DNA of 56,644 nt from Oscillospiraceae bacterium (GTDB lineage Bacteria; Bacillota; Clostridia; Oscillospirales; Oscillospiraceae), in the NCBI GenBank assembly GCA_021769865.1, contig JAETSB010000011.1:1-56644 (forward strand), given 5' to 3'. The translations under genes and the position numbers were made by a program. A model generated the notes under the pieces. The model was not told where the DNA came from and ran no database searches. It saw nothing but the letters and a program-made list of their open reading frames with translations. Of the stretch, positions 10,003 through 18,279 are shown piece after piece. The stretch's first letter is position 1. Each line of letters begins with the position of its first letter.

Positions 10003-11069
10003 ACAAGACCATCGCCGTCATCCGGGGCGACGGCATCGGCCCCGAGATCGTGAACGAGGCCATGGGCGTGCTGGACGCCGTGGCGAAGAAGTTCGGCCAT
10101 ACCTTCACCTACCAAGAAGCCCCCATGGGCGGCTGCGCCATTGACGAATTCGGCGTGCCCCTGCCGGACGAAAGCCTTGCGACCTGCCTTGCCGCCGACA
10201 GCGTGCTTCTGGGCGCGGTGGGCGGCCCCAAGTGGGACAATCAGCCCTCCGCCAACCGGCCCGAGCGGGGCCTCTTGAAGCTCCGCTCCGCCATGGGTCT
10301 GTACACCAACGTCCGGCCCGCCCGGATGTTCTCCGACCTCGCCGCCGCCTGCCCCCTCCGGGCGGACATCGCCGCCAGGGGCATCGATTTCGTGGTGGTC
10401 CGGGAGCTCATCGGCGGGATGTACTTCGGCGAGCACACCACCTCCGAGGTAAACGGCGAGCGGAAGGCCGTGGACGTGTGCTCCTACAGCGAGCATGAGG
10501 TCCGCCGGGTGGCGAGGGTGGCCTTCGACATGGCCCGGAAGCGCCGGGGCCGGGTCACCTCCATCGACAAGGCCAACGTGCTGGACACCTCCCGCCTGTG
10601 GCGGAAGACCGTTGAGGAGGTCGCGAAAGAGTACCCGGACGTGGAGCTGCTCCACATGTACGTGGACAACGCCGCCATGCAGATTGTGCGGGACCCCAGC
10701 CAATTTGACGTCATCGTGACGGAGAACCTCTTCGGGGACATCCTCTCCGACGAGGCCAGCCAGATCACCGGGTCCATCGGCATGATCCCCTCCTCCAGCA
10801 TGGGAGAGGGAACCCGGGGCCTGTACGAGCCCATCCACGGCTCCGCCCCGGACATCGCCGGGCAGGACAGGGCCAATCCCATTGGGACGATCCTGGCGGC
10901 GGCCATGATGCTGCGCTACAGCTTCGACATGGCGGCGGAGGCCGACGCGGTGGAAGCCGCCGTGGACCGGACGCTGAAAGCGGGCTTCCGCTGCGGGGAT
11001 ATCCTGAACGAGGGCGGGAAGCTCCTGGGCTGCAAGGCTATGGGGGCGGAGATTCGTTCCCGCATCTGA
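9999..11069 (+). CDS. leuB: 3-isopropylmalate dehydrogenase
   Basis: LeuB oxidatively decarboxylates 3-isopropylmalate with NAD+ to give 2-oxoisocaproate. The 356-residue protein begins [17 protein letters not shown] and shows the substrate site [19 protein letters not shown] near residue 90, the metal-binding [13 protein letters not shown] segment near 245, and the NAD-binding [14 protein letters not shown] near 280. The ATG overlaps the leuD stop; the open frame upstream of 9999 is only a shadow of leuD. It is the last gene of the leu operon, followed by a terminator. Confidence 0.96.
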   Translation: MNKTIAVIRGDGIGPEIVNEAMGVLDAVAKKFGHTFTYQEAPMGGCAIDEFGVPLPDESLATCLAADSVLLGAVGGPKWDNQPSANRPERGLLKLRSAMGLYTNVRPARMFSDLAAACPLRADIAARGIDFVVVRELIGGMYFGEHTTSEVNGERKAVDVCSYSEHEVRRVARVAFDMARKRRGRVTSIDKANVLDTSRLWRKTVEEVAKEYPDVELLHMYVDNAAMQIVRDPSQFDVIVTENLFGDILSDEASQITGSIGMIPSSSMGEGTRGLYEPIHGSAPDIAGQDRANPIGTILAAAMMLRYSFDMAAEADAVEAAVDRTLKAGFRCGDILNEGGKLLGCKAMGAEIRSRI

Positions 11070-11081
11070 AACGTGAACGCA

Positions 11082-11112
11082 AAAGGGGGAGGCTTTTTCA
11101 GCCTCCCCCTTT
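11082..11112 (+). terminator. terminator of the leu operon
   Basis: Perfect 12-bp stem AAAGGGGGAGGC (11082-11093) with its complement (11101-11112) around a TTTTTCA loop. The last bases of the right arm also form the start of the -35 box of thrC. Confidence 0.85.
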
Positions 11113-11139
11113 GACAAAGGCCGACCTATTTGCTATGAT
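11111..11139 (+). promoter_or_regulatory. promoter of thrC
   Basis: TTGACA (11111-11116), 17-base spacer and TATGAT (11134-11139), 31 bases before the thrC ATG. The -35 box overlaps the leu terminator arm by two bases. Confidence 0.85.
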
Positions 11140-11169
11140 GGAACCATCTTTTGAGAGAGGAGCGGGACC

Positions 11170-12417
11170 ATGAAACATGTGAAATACGGCAAATGCGTCC
11201 GCTGCGGCAGGACCTACGAGGCCACGCCGGACCTGACGACCTGCGAGTGCGGCGGCATCCTGGATATCACCTACGACTACGACTCCATCAAAGCCCGTCT
11301 GACCAAGGAGATCCTGGCGAACCGGACGGAGCGGTCCATGTGGCGCTACCGGGAGCTGCTGCCCATTGAGGAGGACACCGCCCCCACGCCCCTTCGGGTG
11401 GGCTGGTCCCCCCTCTATGAGGAGCCCCGGCTGGCGGAAGCCCTGGGCCTGGGCCGCCTCTACGTGAAGGATGACGGCCAGAACCCCACCGCTTCCTTGA
11501 AGGACCGGGCCAGCGCCATGGCGGTGGCCAAGGCCCGGGAGGCCGGGGCCAGGGTCATCGCCTGCTCCTCCACCGGCAACGCCGCCTCGTCTCTGGCTGG
11601 AAACGCGGCGGCGGCGGGGCTGTCCACGTACATCTTCGTCCCCTCCCGGGCCCCCAAGGGGAAGGTGGCTCAGCTGATGACCTTCGGGGCCACGGTGATT
11701 TCCGTCCAGGGCAGCTATGAGGAGACCTTCGAGCTCTCCAAGGCGGCCATTGATCAATGGGGCTGGTACAACCGCAACGCCGCCATCAACCCCTACCTCT
11801 CCGAGGGCAAGAAGACCGTGGCTCTGGAGATCATGGAACAGCTGAACTGGGAGGTCCCGGATTACATCGCCATTTCCGTGGGGGACGGCTGCACCATCGC
11901 GGGGCTCTGGAAGGGTCTCAAGGATCTGTACGCCATCGGCTTCATCCACCGCCTGCCCCGGCTCATCTCCGCCCAGGCGGCGGGCTGCTGCCCCTTGAAT
12001 CGCAGTCTTGAGACCGGAGAGCCCTGGAAGCCCATGGAGGAGAACACCCTGGCGGACTCCATCGCCGTGGGCGTGCCCCGGAACGCCGACAAGGCGCTTC
12101 TGGCCATCCGGGAGTCCAACGGGCTGACGGTGAATGTCACCGACGAAGAGATCATGGCGGCGCAGCAGCTGCTGGGCCGGACCTGCGGCGTCTTTGGCGA
12201 GCCCGCCGGCGTCACCGGCACGGCGGGGGTGAAGAAGCTCTGCGAGGCGGGGAAGCTCGGGAAAAACGACACGGTGGTCTCCGTGGTGACGGGGAACGGC
12301 TTGAAGGACGTGGCCAACGCCATCGCCGCCTGCGGGGAGCCCATCACCATCCCCGGGGACATGGAGCGGCTGCTGGACGCGTTTCGGGAGCGGGGTATTC
12401 AGACGGAACACGTATGA
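11170..12417 (+). CDS. thrC: threonine synthase
   Basis: ThrC is a PLP enzyme that converts O-phosphohomoserine to threonine. The 415-residue protein starts with a small zinc-ribbon-like segment (Cys at about 9, 12, 25, 27; CVRCGRTY and CECGG) followed by a fold-type II PLP domain. The Schiff-base lysine is in NPTASLKDRAS near residue 110, and the phosphate-binding SSTGNAASSLAG segment follows. The ATG follows GAGAGGAGCGGG. It overlaps the following GNAT gene by ATGA. Cysteate synthase and other fold II enzymes are alternatives but less likely. Confidence 0.9.
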   Translation: MKHVKYGKCVRCGRTYEATPDLTTCECGGILDITYDYDSIKARLTKEILANRTERSMWRYRELLPIEEDTAPTPLRVGWSPLYEEPRLAEALGLGRLYVKDDGQNPTASLKDRASAMAVAKAREAGARVIACSSTGNAASSLAGNAAAAGLSTYIFVPSRAPKGKVAQLMTFGATVISVQGSYEETFELSKAAIDQWGWYNRNAAINPYLSEGKKTVALEIMEQLNWEVPDYIAISVGDGCTIAGLWKGLKDLYAIGFIHRLPRLISAQAAGCCPLNRSLETGEPWKPMEENTLADSIAVGVPRNADKALLAIRESNGLTVNVTDEEIMAAQQLLGRTCGVFGEPAGVTGTAGVKKLCEAGKLGKNDTVVSVVTGNGLKDVANAIAACGEPITIPGDMERLLDAFRERGIQTEHV

Positions 12418-12926
12418 CGATTCGGGAGTACCGCTCCTCGGACCTCCGGGAGATTGTGGAATTGTTTTATGACACGGTGCATACGGTAAATGCCAGGGAC
12501 TATACGCCTGAGCAGCTGAACGCCTGGGCGGACGGTTCCCCGGACCTAGCGGAATGGGGCCGGACACTCCTGGAGCACATTGCCCTTGTGGCGGAGGACG
12601 GCGGCGGCATCGTGGGCTTCGGAGACATCGACCCCTCGGGTTACCTGGACCGGCTGTATGTCCACAGGGACTGCCAGCGGCGGGGCGTGGCCGCCGCCCT
12701 CTGCGACGCCCTGGAGAGGGCTGTGGAGGCGGAGCGGATCGTCACCCACGCCTCCATTACGGCAAAGCCCTTTTTTGAGAGCCGGGGCTATCGGGTGGTT
12801 CGGGAACGGCGGGTGGTTCGGCACGGAGTGCCCATGACAAACTTCCGGATGGAGAAGCGCCGCCCTGCACAAAACGCCTGTTACAGAGCAGAAAACGCCG
12901 TTGCGCCCCGGGCGGAAACGGAGTAA
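12414..12926 (+). CDS. GNAT family N-acetyltransferase
   Basis: The 170-residue protein has the acetyl-CoA fold of the YafP-like GNATs: an N-terminal TIREYRSSDLREIVELFYDT segment, the central strand pair LVAEDGGGIVGFGDID, and the acetyl-CoA pyrophosphate loop CQRRGVAAALCDALE near residue 85-100, followed by FFESRGYRVVRER. It overlaps the thrC stop and lies 43 bases before alr, so it probably shares the thrC message. The acceptor substrate cannot be inferred. Confidence 0.85.
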   Translation: MTIREYRSSDLREIVELFYDTVHTVNARDYTPEQLNAWADGSPDLAEWGRTLLEHIALVAEDGGGIVGFGDIDPSGYLDRLYVHRDCQRRGVAAALCDALERAVEAERIVTHASITAKPFFESRGYRVVRERRVVRHGVPMTNFRMEKRRPAQNACYRAENAVAPRAETE

Positions 12927-12969
12927 GATATTCCAAGTACGCATCCCATCGGACTGGAGGAGACCCCCT

Positions 12970-14145
12970 ATGAACACAGCCTTCGACGCCCACTGCTGGG
13001 CGGAAATCGACTTGGACGCCCTGGTCCACAACTTCCGCCTGATCCGGGAAAAAGCGGCTCCCGCGGCGGTCTGCGCCGTGGTGAAGGCCGACGCCTACGG
13101 CCACGGGGACGGCATGGTTGCCCGAACCCTGGCGGAGGCCGGGGCGGCCTGGTTTGCCGTCAGCTCTCTGGCGGAGGCCCGGCACCTGCGCCGCGGCGGC
13201 ATCGAACAGCCCATTTTGATTTTAGGCATGACCCGCCCGGAGTGCGCCGGGGTATTGGCGGAGGAACACATCACCCAGGCGATCTACAGCCTGGAGTACG
13301 CCCGGGCCCTGTCCCGGGCGGCGGAGGCCGCCGGGGTGACGGTGGAGGGCCACCTGAAAATCGACACCGGCATGGGCCGCATCGGCTTCGGGGCCTGCCG
13401 GGACCTTGAGGGGGCGGTCTCCGGCCTCCTGGAGTGCAGGAGGATGAAGGGCCTGGACGTCACCGGCGCGTTCCAGCACTTTTCCGCGGCGGACTCCCTG
13501 TCGGAGGACGACCGCCGCTATACCGAAAACCAGTACGCACTCTTCCGCCGGGTGGTGGAGCGGCTGGAGGCGGCGGGCCCGCTGAGAACCGTCCACTGCT
13601 CCAACTCCGCAGGGCTGACCGCCCATCCGGACTGGAGCGGCGGCATGGTCCGGGCCGGAGTGATTCTCTACGGCCAGGACCCCAGCGCGGAGGTGACCTT
13701 CCCGGGCCTGAAGCCCGTCATGGCGCTGAAAACCGTGGTCAGCCAGGTGAAAGACCTGGCTCCCGGAGACTGCGTGGGTTACGGGCGAACCTACACGGCG
13801 GATCGTCCCCTGCGGGCGGCTACCGTCTGCTGCGGCTACGCCGACGGCTACCCCCGGTGCCTGTCCAACCTGGGCGTGGCCTCCATCCACGGAAAACCCG
13901 CCCCCGTCATCGGCCGGGTGAGCATGGACCAGATCGTATTGGACGCCTCCGCCGCGCCGGAGGTCTCCGCCGGGGACGAGGCCACCCTCTGGGGAGACGC
14001 TCCGGCGGACGGCTTCGCCCAGGCGGCGGAGAAAGCGGGGACCATCTCCTACGAGCTGCTCTGCGCCGTGGCCCGCCGGGTGCCCCGGGTGTATCTCCGG
14101 GGCGGCGAGATCGTAAAGGTGCTGGACTATCTGGACAAAGAGTGA
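12970..14145 (+). CDS. alr: alanine racemase
   Basis: Alr interconverts L- and D-alanine for peptidoglycan with PLP. The 391-residue protein begins CWAEIDLDALVHNFR and has the PLP-lysine motif AVVKADAYGHG (Lys about 39), the substrate-side HLKIDTGMGRIGF and the second-monomer tyrosine in CVGYGRTY. The C-terminal beta domain contains GRVSMDQIVLD. The ATG at 12970 is chosen for GGAGGAG about 7 bases upstream; the frame extends 23 codons further but over unrelated sequence. It probably follows thrC-GNAT in one transcript. Confidence 0.95.
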   Translation: MNTAFDAHCWAEIDLDALVHNFRLIREKAAPAAVCAVVKADAYGHGDGMVARTLAEAGAAWFAVSSLAEARHLRRGGIEQPILILGMTRPECAGVLAEEHITQAIYSLEYARALSRAAEAAGVTVEGHLKIDTGMGRIGFGACRDLEGAVSGLLECRRMKGLDVTGAFQHFSAADSLSEDDRRYTENQYALFRRVVERLEAAGPLRTVHCSNSAGLTAHPDWSGGMVRAGVILYGQDPSAEVTFPGLKPVMALKTVVSQVKDLAPGDCVGYGRTYTADRPLRAATVCCGYADGYPRCLSNLGVASIHGKPAPVIGRVSMDQIVLDASAAPEVSAGDEATLWGDAPADGFAQAAEKAGTISYELLCAVARRVPRVYLRGGEIVKVLDYLDKE

Positions 14146-14242
14146 CGGCCCCAAGGAAAAAGGGCCGGTTAGGCCCGTGCCCCGGGCTTTTGGTGAAATT
14201 CCCCCTTGACAGCTCCCCCTCTCCGGTTAAGGGCGCTGAAAC

Positions 14243-14280
14243 AAACGAGCGTGCCGCGAAATGCGGCACGCTCGTTTTTA
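14243..14280. terminator. terminator between alr and the SLH protein gene
   Basis: Perfect 15-bp stem AAACGAGCGTGCCGC / complement (14243-14257, 14263-14277) around GAAAT, with TTTTTA on the plus side. It serves two convergent genes. A second GC-rich hairpin-like stretch lies at about 14165-14190. Confidence 0.85.
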
Positions 14281-14304
14281 GGAATGCTTGCTTGGGTCCT
14301 TGCC

Positions 14305-16833
14305 TTACGCCGCAGTGCCTTCCTCGTCGCCGGCGGGGATGTACTCCTCGCCGAAGAACTCGGCCAGCACCTCGCTGCAGTTGAGCACAGGATCATCGTC
14401 GTCACCCGTCAGGGTGGTCAGAGCGGGCGTCTCCCAGCCCAGGTACGCGGCGTACCGGGTGAGAATCTTCCGCACGGCGGACACGTCCACCAGCTCGTCG
14501 GGACGGAAGTTGCCGTCCGTGAAGCCCTCGATAATATCGATGGACTTGGCCCAGGCAATGGCCGGGGCGTACTGGTGATCCTCGGACACGTCCGGGAAGA
14601 GGCCCTTGTCCTCCACGGGGGCGGGCTCGCCCTCATGCCGCCACAGATAATCCACGAACTGAGCGCGGGTTATCGGACCAGCGGCCAGAGGCACCGCCTC
14701 GTCCTCGATGGTGACGTCGGCGGCTTCCGGCGTCGCTCCGGTATCCGCGGCGTCGGTATCGTCGCCGTCATCCCCGTCATCGGGGGCGGCGGGAACATCT
14801 GGGGTGACGGGAACGTCCGGAACGTCGGGGTTCTCAGGATTTTCGGGGTTTTCGGGGTTGACAGGGGGAGTAATGATGGGGGGCTGCGGGGGCTGCGGGG
14901 GCTGCGACGGAATGAAGCCGTTCAGATGCAAGGTGAGATATTTGAGGGAATGGACGTAGCCGTTCGCGCCCGCATCAATCTTGAGGTCGGACCAATTGAT
15001 CTGGTTCAAATAATCATCCCATAAATGCTCGCTTTGGTATTGGGTCAAATTATTCGCATCTCCGATCGCGGCCGTAATCGCATTGCGCAGGTCCTCGCTA
15101 ATTTCTACGTACTGGCCTTTTGTTCCATTCTTCAAAATCTCCTGAACGAGATCATAGCGGATCTTGATTTCGCCGACCGTATACCAGTGGGTACCCGAAG
15201 CGCCATGCTCCCTATCTGTGTCGTCTACCGACTGCCCGTTAGACTCGGCGCCCGCCGGTGCAGTATCACCGGAGAAATAGACATAGACGTGGGCGTAGTT
15301 GGGGGTATAGATGCCCTGGAGGTCCCATCTGGGATTTTCGTCTCCGCCGACGCGGACGAACTTCCATCTGATGCTGCCGTCCTTGTCCTCTGCCTCAGAA
15401 GGGGTAAACGTATCCCCGACATACTGCTTGATCTGATCCAGCTGCGCCGTGGACGGCGTATAGGTAGCTCCATCTTCGTAATCACTGGGGTTGGGCAGGA
15501 TAAACTCCTTCCCATTAGTGATATCATGCCAGTATTTTCCCGAGTCGTTGTCCCATTTGGCAACGTCTTTGCCCGTTGCCTGATGGATCTGGCCGGTCGG
15601 GTCGGATACTATGATGGATACTTCCTGTTTTTGCGCTTTGTCGCCATTGACAATGCCGTCCAAATGCCAAGTCTTAGTTACGCTGTCATACCCGAAAGTC
15701 CAATCGATGGCGTCGTCGCCGGCCTTCCAGCCGTTCTTTCGAAGAATCTCATTGGCTTTCTCCTGCACGCTTTCAGGAACCGGGGGGAGCCTTTTTTGGT
15801 TTTTCAGGGTATTCCAATCATACCCACCATCTTCTATGGCCGGCAGATCGATCCCTGTTTCCCCAATTACCTTGTTTATTTCCTCCAGATCCTCGCCACT
15901 GAAGTTATACCAGCTGTCTCCGCTCACGGTAATGCCAGACTGGCTTCCGTACACCTTGTCATCGGTTTTATCCTGAATAGAAGCTACGCTAAAGTTGCCT
16001 ACCTTCTCAGTGACTACACCGTCCAGGTGCCAAGCGTTCTCGCTAGGTACCCATGCGATCCTGGTATAGAAAATCGAATAGATAGATTCGGGATCGACTT
16101 CGGGATCAAACTTGAAATCGGGATCGCGAATGGGCTTCTCCAGCATATACGGCGTGCCGTCCTTAGGAACTTTGTCCAGTATGCTTTGGGAAATTTTGAG
16201 ATTTTCGTATCCAAGACCCTCGCGACTCTCCCAGTCATTTCCGTCCAAGACGAAAGTCTTTACTTCCACTTCAGGGTCCTCGGAAGGGGGCTCAGTGGAC
16301 TTCTCATCCTCAGCTTTGTGGTCAACATCCAGAGAAGCCCGTGCCGCCATCTTCCGCGGAGCGGAATTCTGGACGACGGGGGCATTCTGAGTGGTGTTTT
16401 CGGGCTGGGTGTCGTCTTCGCCTTCGGCGTCGTCTTCGCCCTCGGCGTCGTCTTCGCCTTCGGCGTCGTCTTCGCCTTCGGCGTCGTCTTCGCCCTCGGC
16501 GTCGTCTTCGCTCTCGGCGTCGTCTTCGCCTTCGGCGTCGTCTTCGCCCTCGGCGTCGTCTTCGCCCTCGGCGTCGTCTTCGCCCTCGGCGTCGTCTTCG
16601 CCTTCGGCGTCGTCTTCGCCCTCGGCGTCGTCTTCGCCCTCGGCGTCGTCTTCGCTCTCGGCGTCGTCTTCGCCTTCGGCGTCGTCTTCGCCCTCGGTGA
16701 CTTCCTCAGACTGCTCGACAGTCTCGGAAGGCGGGAGGTCCTCGCCGTCGGCGAAGGCGGAGACGGGCAGAAGAGACAGGCACAAGGTCAGGCTCAGCAG
16801 AACCGCCAGCAGCTTGGTAAATCTACGCATCAT
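14305..16833 (-). CDS. secreted SLH-domain protein with acidic GEDDAE repeat
   Basis: An 842-residue exported surface protein. A signal peptide (about residues 1-30, ending VSAFADG) is followed by an acidic spacer of 16 hexapeptides (GEDDAE, two of them SEDDAE; about residues 45-141). The long middle has at least three related units with the signature Trp-His-Leu-Asp-Gly or similar (TWHLDGIV, AWHLDGVV). Next are a proline-rich linker, the phrase IEDEAVPLA, and a C-terminal S-layer homology segment (ITRAQFVDYLWRHEG ... FPDVSEDHQYAPAIAWAK). The start is at the first of two ATGs after AAAGGAAG; the longer open frame covers repeats without signal character. It is likely bound to the cell wall by SLH. 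The middle domain is unidentified. Confidence 0.85.
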   Translation of the reverse strand: MMRRFTKLLAVLLSLTLCLSLLPVSAFADGEDLPPSETVEQSEEVTEGEDDAEGEDDAESEDDAEGEDDAEGEDDAEGEDDAEGEDDAEGEDDAEGEDDAEGEDDAESEDDAEGEDDAEGEDDAEGEDDAEGEDDAEGEDDTQPENTTQNAPVVQNSAPRKMAARASLDVDHKAEDEKSTEPPSEDPEVEVKTFVLDGNDWESREGLGYENLKISQSILDKVPKDGTPYMLEKPIRDPDFKFDPEVDPESIYSIFYTRIAWVPSENAWHLDGVVTEKVGNFSVASIQDKTDDKVYGSQSGITVSGDSWYNFSGEDLEEINKVIGETGIDLPAIEDGGYDWNTLKNQKRLPPVPESVQEKANEILRKNGWKAGDDAIDWTFGYDSVTKTWHLDGIVNGDKAQKQEVSIIVSDPTGQIHQATGKDVAKWDNDSGKYWHDITNGKEFILPNPSDYEDGATYTPSTAQLDQIKQYVGDTFTPSEAEDKDGSIRWKFVRVGGDENPRWDLQGIYTPNYAHVYVYFSGDTAPAGAESNGQSVDDTDREHGASGTHWYTVGEIKIRYDLVQEILKNGTKGQYVEISEDLRNAITAAIGDANNLTQYQSEHLWDDYLNQINWSDLKIDAGANGYVHSLKYLTLHLNGFIPSQPPQPPQPPIITPPVNPENPENPENPDVPDVPVTPDVPAAPDDGDDGDDTDAADTGATPEAADVTIEDEAVPLAAGPITRAQFVDYLWRHEGEPAPVEDKGLFPDVSEDHQYAPAIAWAKSIDIIEGFTDGNFRPDELVDVSAVRKILTRYAAYLGWETPALTTLTGDDDDPVLNCSEVLAEFFGEEYIPAGDEEGTAA
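16411..16698 (-). repeat. 16 tandem 18-bp units encoding (G/S)EDDAE
   Basis: Sixteen contiguous 18-bp units, 288 bp, with no indels. They differ only at a synonymous T/C position and at GCC/GCT-type changes that give Ser in two units (16501-16518 and 16645-16662); the outermost unit begins with Thr instead of Ala. The array is in frame, so slippage changes spacer length by six residues at a time. Confidence 0.97.
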
Positions 16834-16960
16834 ACAAATTCTTCCTTTCTTTGCATTTTTCGGACGCAAAGGGTCCGGTAACCGAACGAGCATGGGGCGT
16901 CGCTTTACGGCCCTCCTTCCCGGAGGATCCAGAAGGCCAGCGCGCCCGTTAGCCTCTGGT

Positions 16961-17150
16961 TTTGCGTCACAGCGTTTCCGCCGTTTTGCCGTGCAACCGG
17001 TCGAGCGTGGGGCGGAGCCCCGACGCACCTGGCTTTGCGTCCCATTGTTTCCAATGGTTTGCCAAAATGCAGCCCGGCGAGCGTAGCGCATACCGCGCCT
17101 TAGCCCCGTAGCTTTGCGCCCCATCGTTTCCAATGGTTTGCCAACCGCCG
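16961..17150. repeat. three imperfect tandem repeats in the 448-bp gap before the SLH gene
   Basis: The gap 16834-17281 has no convincing gene. It contains three related units starting with TTTGCG at 16961, 17034 and 17113 (steps of 73 and 79 bp). The last two share TTTCCAATGGTTTGCCAA nearly base for base within a longer matching block. On the minus strand the units read as fragments such as ANHWKQWDAK in one frame, but no ribosome site or consistent start supports translation. GC-rich palindromes (GGGGC GGA GCCCC near 17009-17021) lie between units. Function unknown. Confidence 0.7.
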
Positions 17151-17281
17151 TTTCGTTCCGCCCGCCGCCGTCGGCGTCCCCGCCGGCGGGCGCTCTTCCG
17201 GGTGGGTTCGCTCCCATGGCGTCTCCTCCTTTCGCTGTCTTGTATTTGAATCAACCGCCTGAGGGGCGGTGGGTTCCCGAG

Positions 17282-18256
17282 TCAGTAGAGGTACTTCGTG
17301 GTGTAGTGGCTCCCGTCGCCGATGTACTTCATGATGGCCTCGCTGCTCTTGCCGGAGGAGGCGAAGGTGGGGTCCATCCGCTGCCACGTGGTCCCGTCGA
17401 AGAAGATCACGCCGTCGATCCAGCCGGTCTCCTCCGTCCACACGCTGATCCAGGCGTGATAGGCCTTCCCGGCGTAGCCCACCACCAGCTTGCAGGGCAC
17501 CCCCTGGCTGCGGAGCATGCCCGCCATCAGGGAGGCGTAATCGAAGCAGATGCCCGTTTTGGCCTTCAGCACGTCGTCCAGCACCGGCAGGTAGCCGCTC
17601 TTTACGTTGGCGGCCTTTTTGGCGTCATAAGTCAGGGTTTTTACCACATAGTCATAAATTTTCGCCACTTTTTCCAAGGGATCGCTGACTCCGGCGGTGA
17701 GCTCCCCGGCCTGTTTGACGGTGTTTTCCGCGCTGGCGTAATCCACATACTGGTTGGGGCGGATAAAGGGGGCGAACTCGTCCGTCAGCTCGGCGCGGAA
17801 AGAGATGGAGGCCAAGGCGGCGTATTTGCTCCCCTGGGTGTTTTGCAGCACGGTGACCTTATAGCTGCCGTTGCCGTCCGAGAGGGGGAAGGTGGTCCAC
17901 GCGGAGGCCGGGAGGTCATAGGTGTAGGTGGTGGCGGGGCCGGTCACCTGGACCTTCATCCGCTTGGAGTTGGACGCGCCGTACTGGACCATGACATAGC
18001 CGTCTGAGATATTGGAGTAGTCGATGCGGGTGTTCCCCTTGACCTCCACGGCGGTGCCGGAGGCCACGGGCAGCAGCTGGTCGTTCACCGCAGCGGGGGC
18101 CTCGGCCAGGGCCACGGCCTCGTCCTCGATCAGGACCTCTTCCATGGGGACAGAGTCCAGATAAGCGTCCTCCGCCGGCGCGCCGCCGGGCTGCGCGCAG
18201 CCGGACAGCAGGACCACGGCCAGGGCCAGCGGAAGCAGCCGTTTGATACCTTTCAT
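17282..18256 (-). CDS. transglutaminase-like lipoprotein
   Basis: A 324-residue exported protein with a lipobox (VVLLSGC, Cys about 20), so it is lipid-anchored outside the membrane. The C-terminal half is a transglutaminase-like (cysteine protease fold) core: TGICFDYASLMAGMLR supplies the Cys nucleophile (about residue 237), YHAWISVW the His, and RMDPTFA the Asp. The middle is beta-rich and unassigned. Near the N-terminus it carries IEDEAVALA, almost identical to a phrase in the adjacent SLH protein. It lies 23 bases after pilT on the same strand and is probably the last gene of the pilus-like operon. It could act as a protease, cross-linker or peptidoglycan-related hydrolase. Confidence 0.85.
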   Translation of the reverse strand: MKGIKRLLPLALAVVLLSGCAQPGGAPAEDAYLDSVPMEEVLIEDEAVALAEAPAAVNDQLLPVASGTAVEVKGNTRIDYSNISDGYVMVQYGASNSKRMKVQVTGPATTYTYDLPASAWTTFPLSDGNGSYKVTVLQNTQGSKYAALASISFRAELTDEFAPFIRPNQYVDYASAENTVKQAGELTAGVSDPLEKVAKIYDYVVKTLTYDAKKAANVKSGYLPVLDDVLKAKTGICFDYASLMAGMLRSQGVPCKLVVGYAGKAYHAWISVWTEETGWIDGVIFFDGTTWQRMDPTFASSGKSSEAIMKYIGDGSHYTTKYLY

Positions 18257-18279
18257 TGTGAATCACCTCGAATTGCGTT

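Noticed and set aside
16411..16698. Possible CRISPR array
   Set aside because: The 18-bp units are contiguous without spacers, in frame and coding, and no cas genes are present.
15025..17086. Long plus-strand frames through the SLH gene, with repeated FGVVFAL or SPSAS
   Set aside because: They are translations of the opposite strand of the 18-bp repeat array; the minus-strand gene has a signal peptide and SLH domain.
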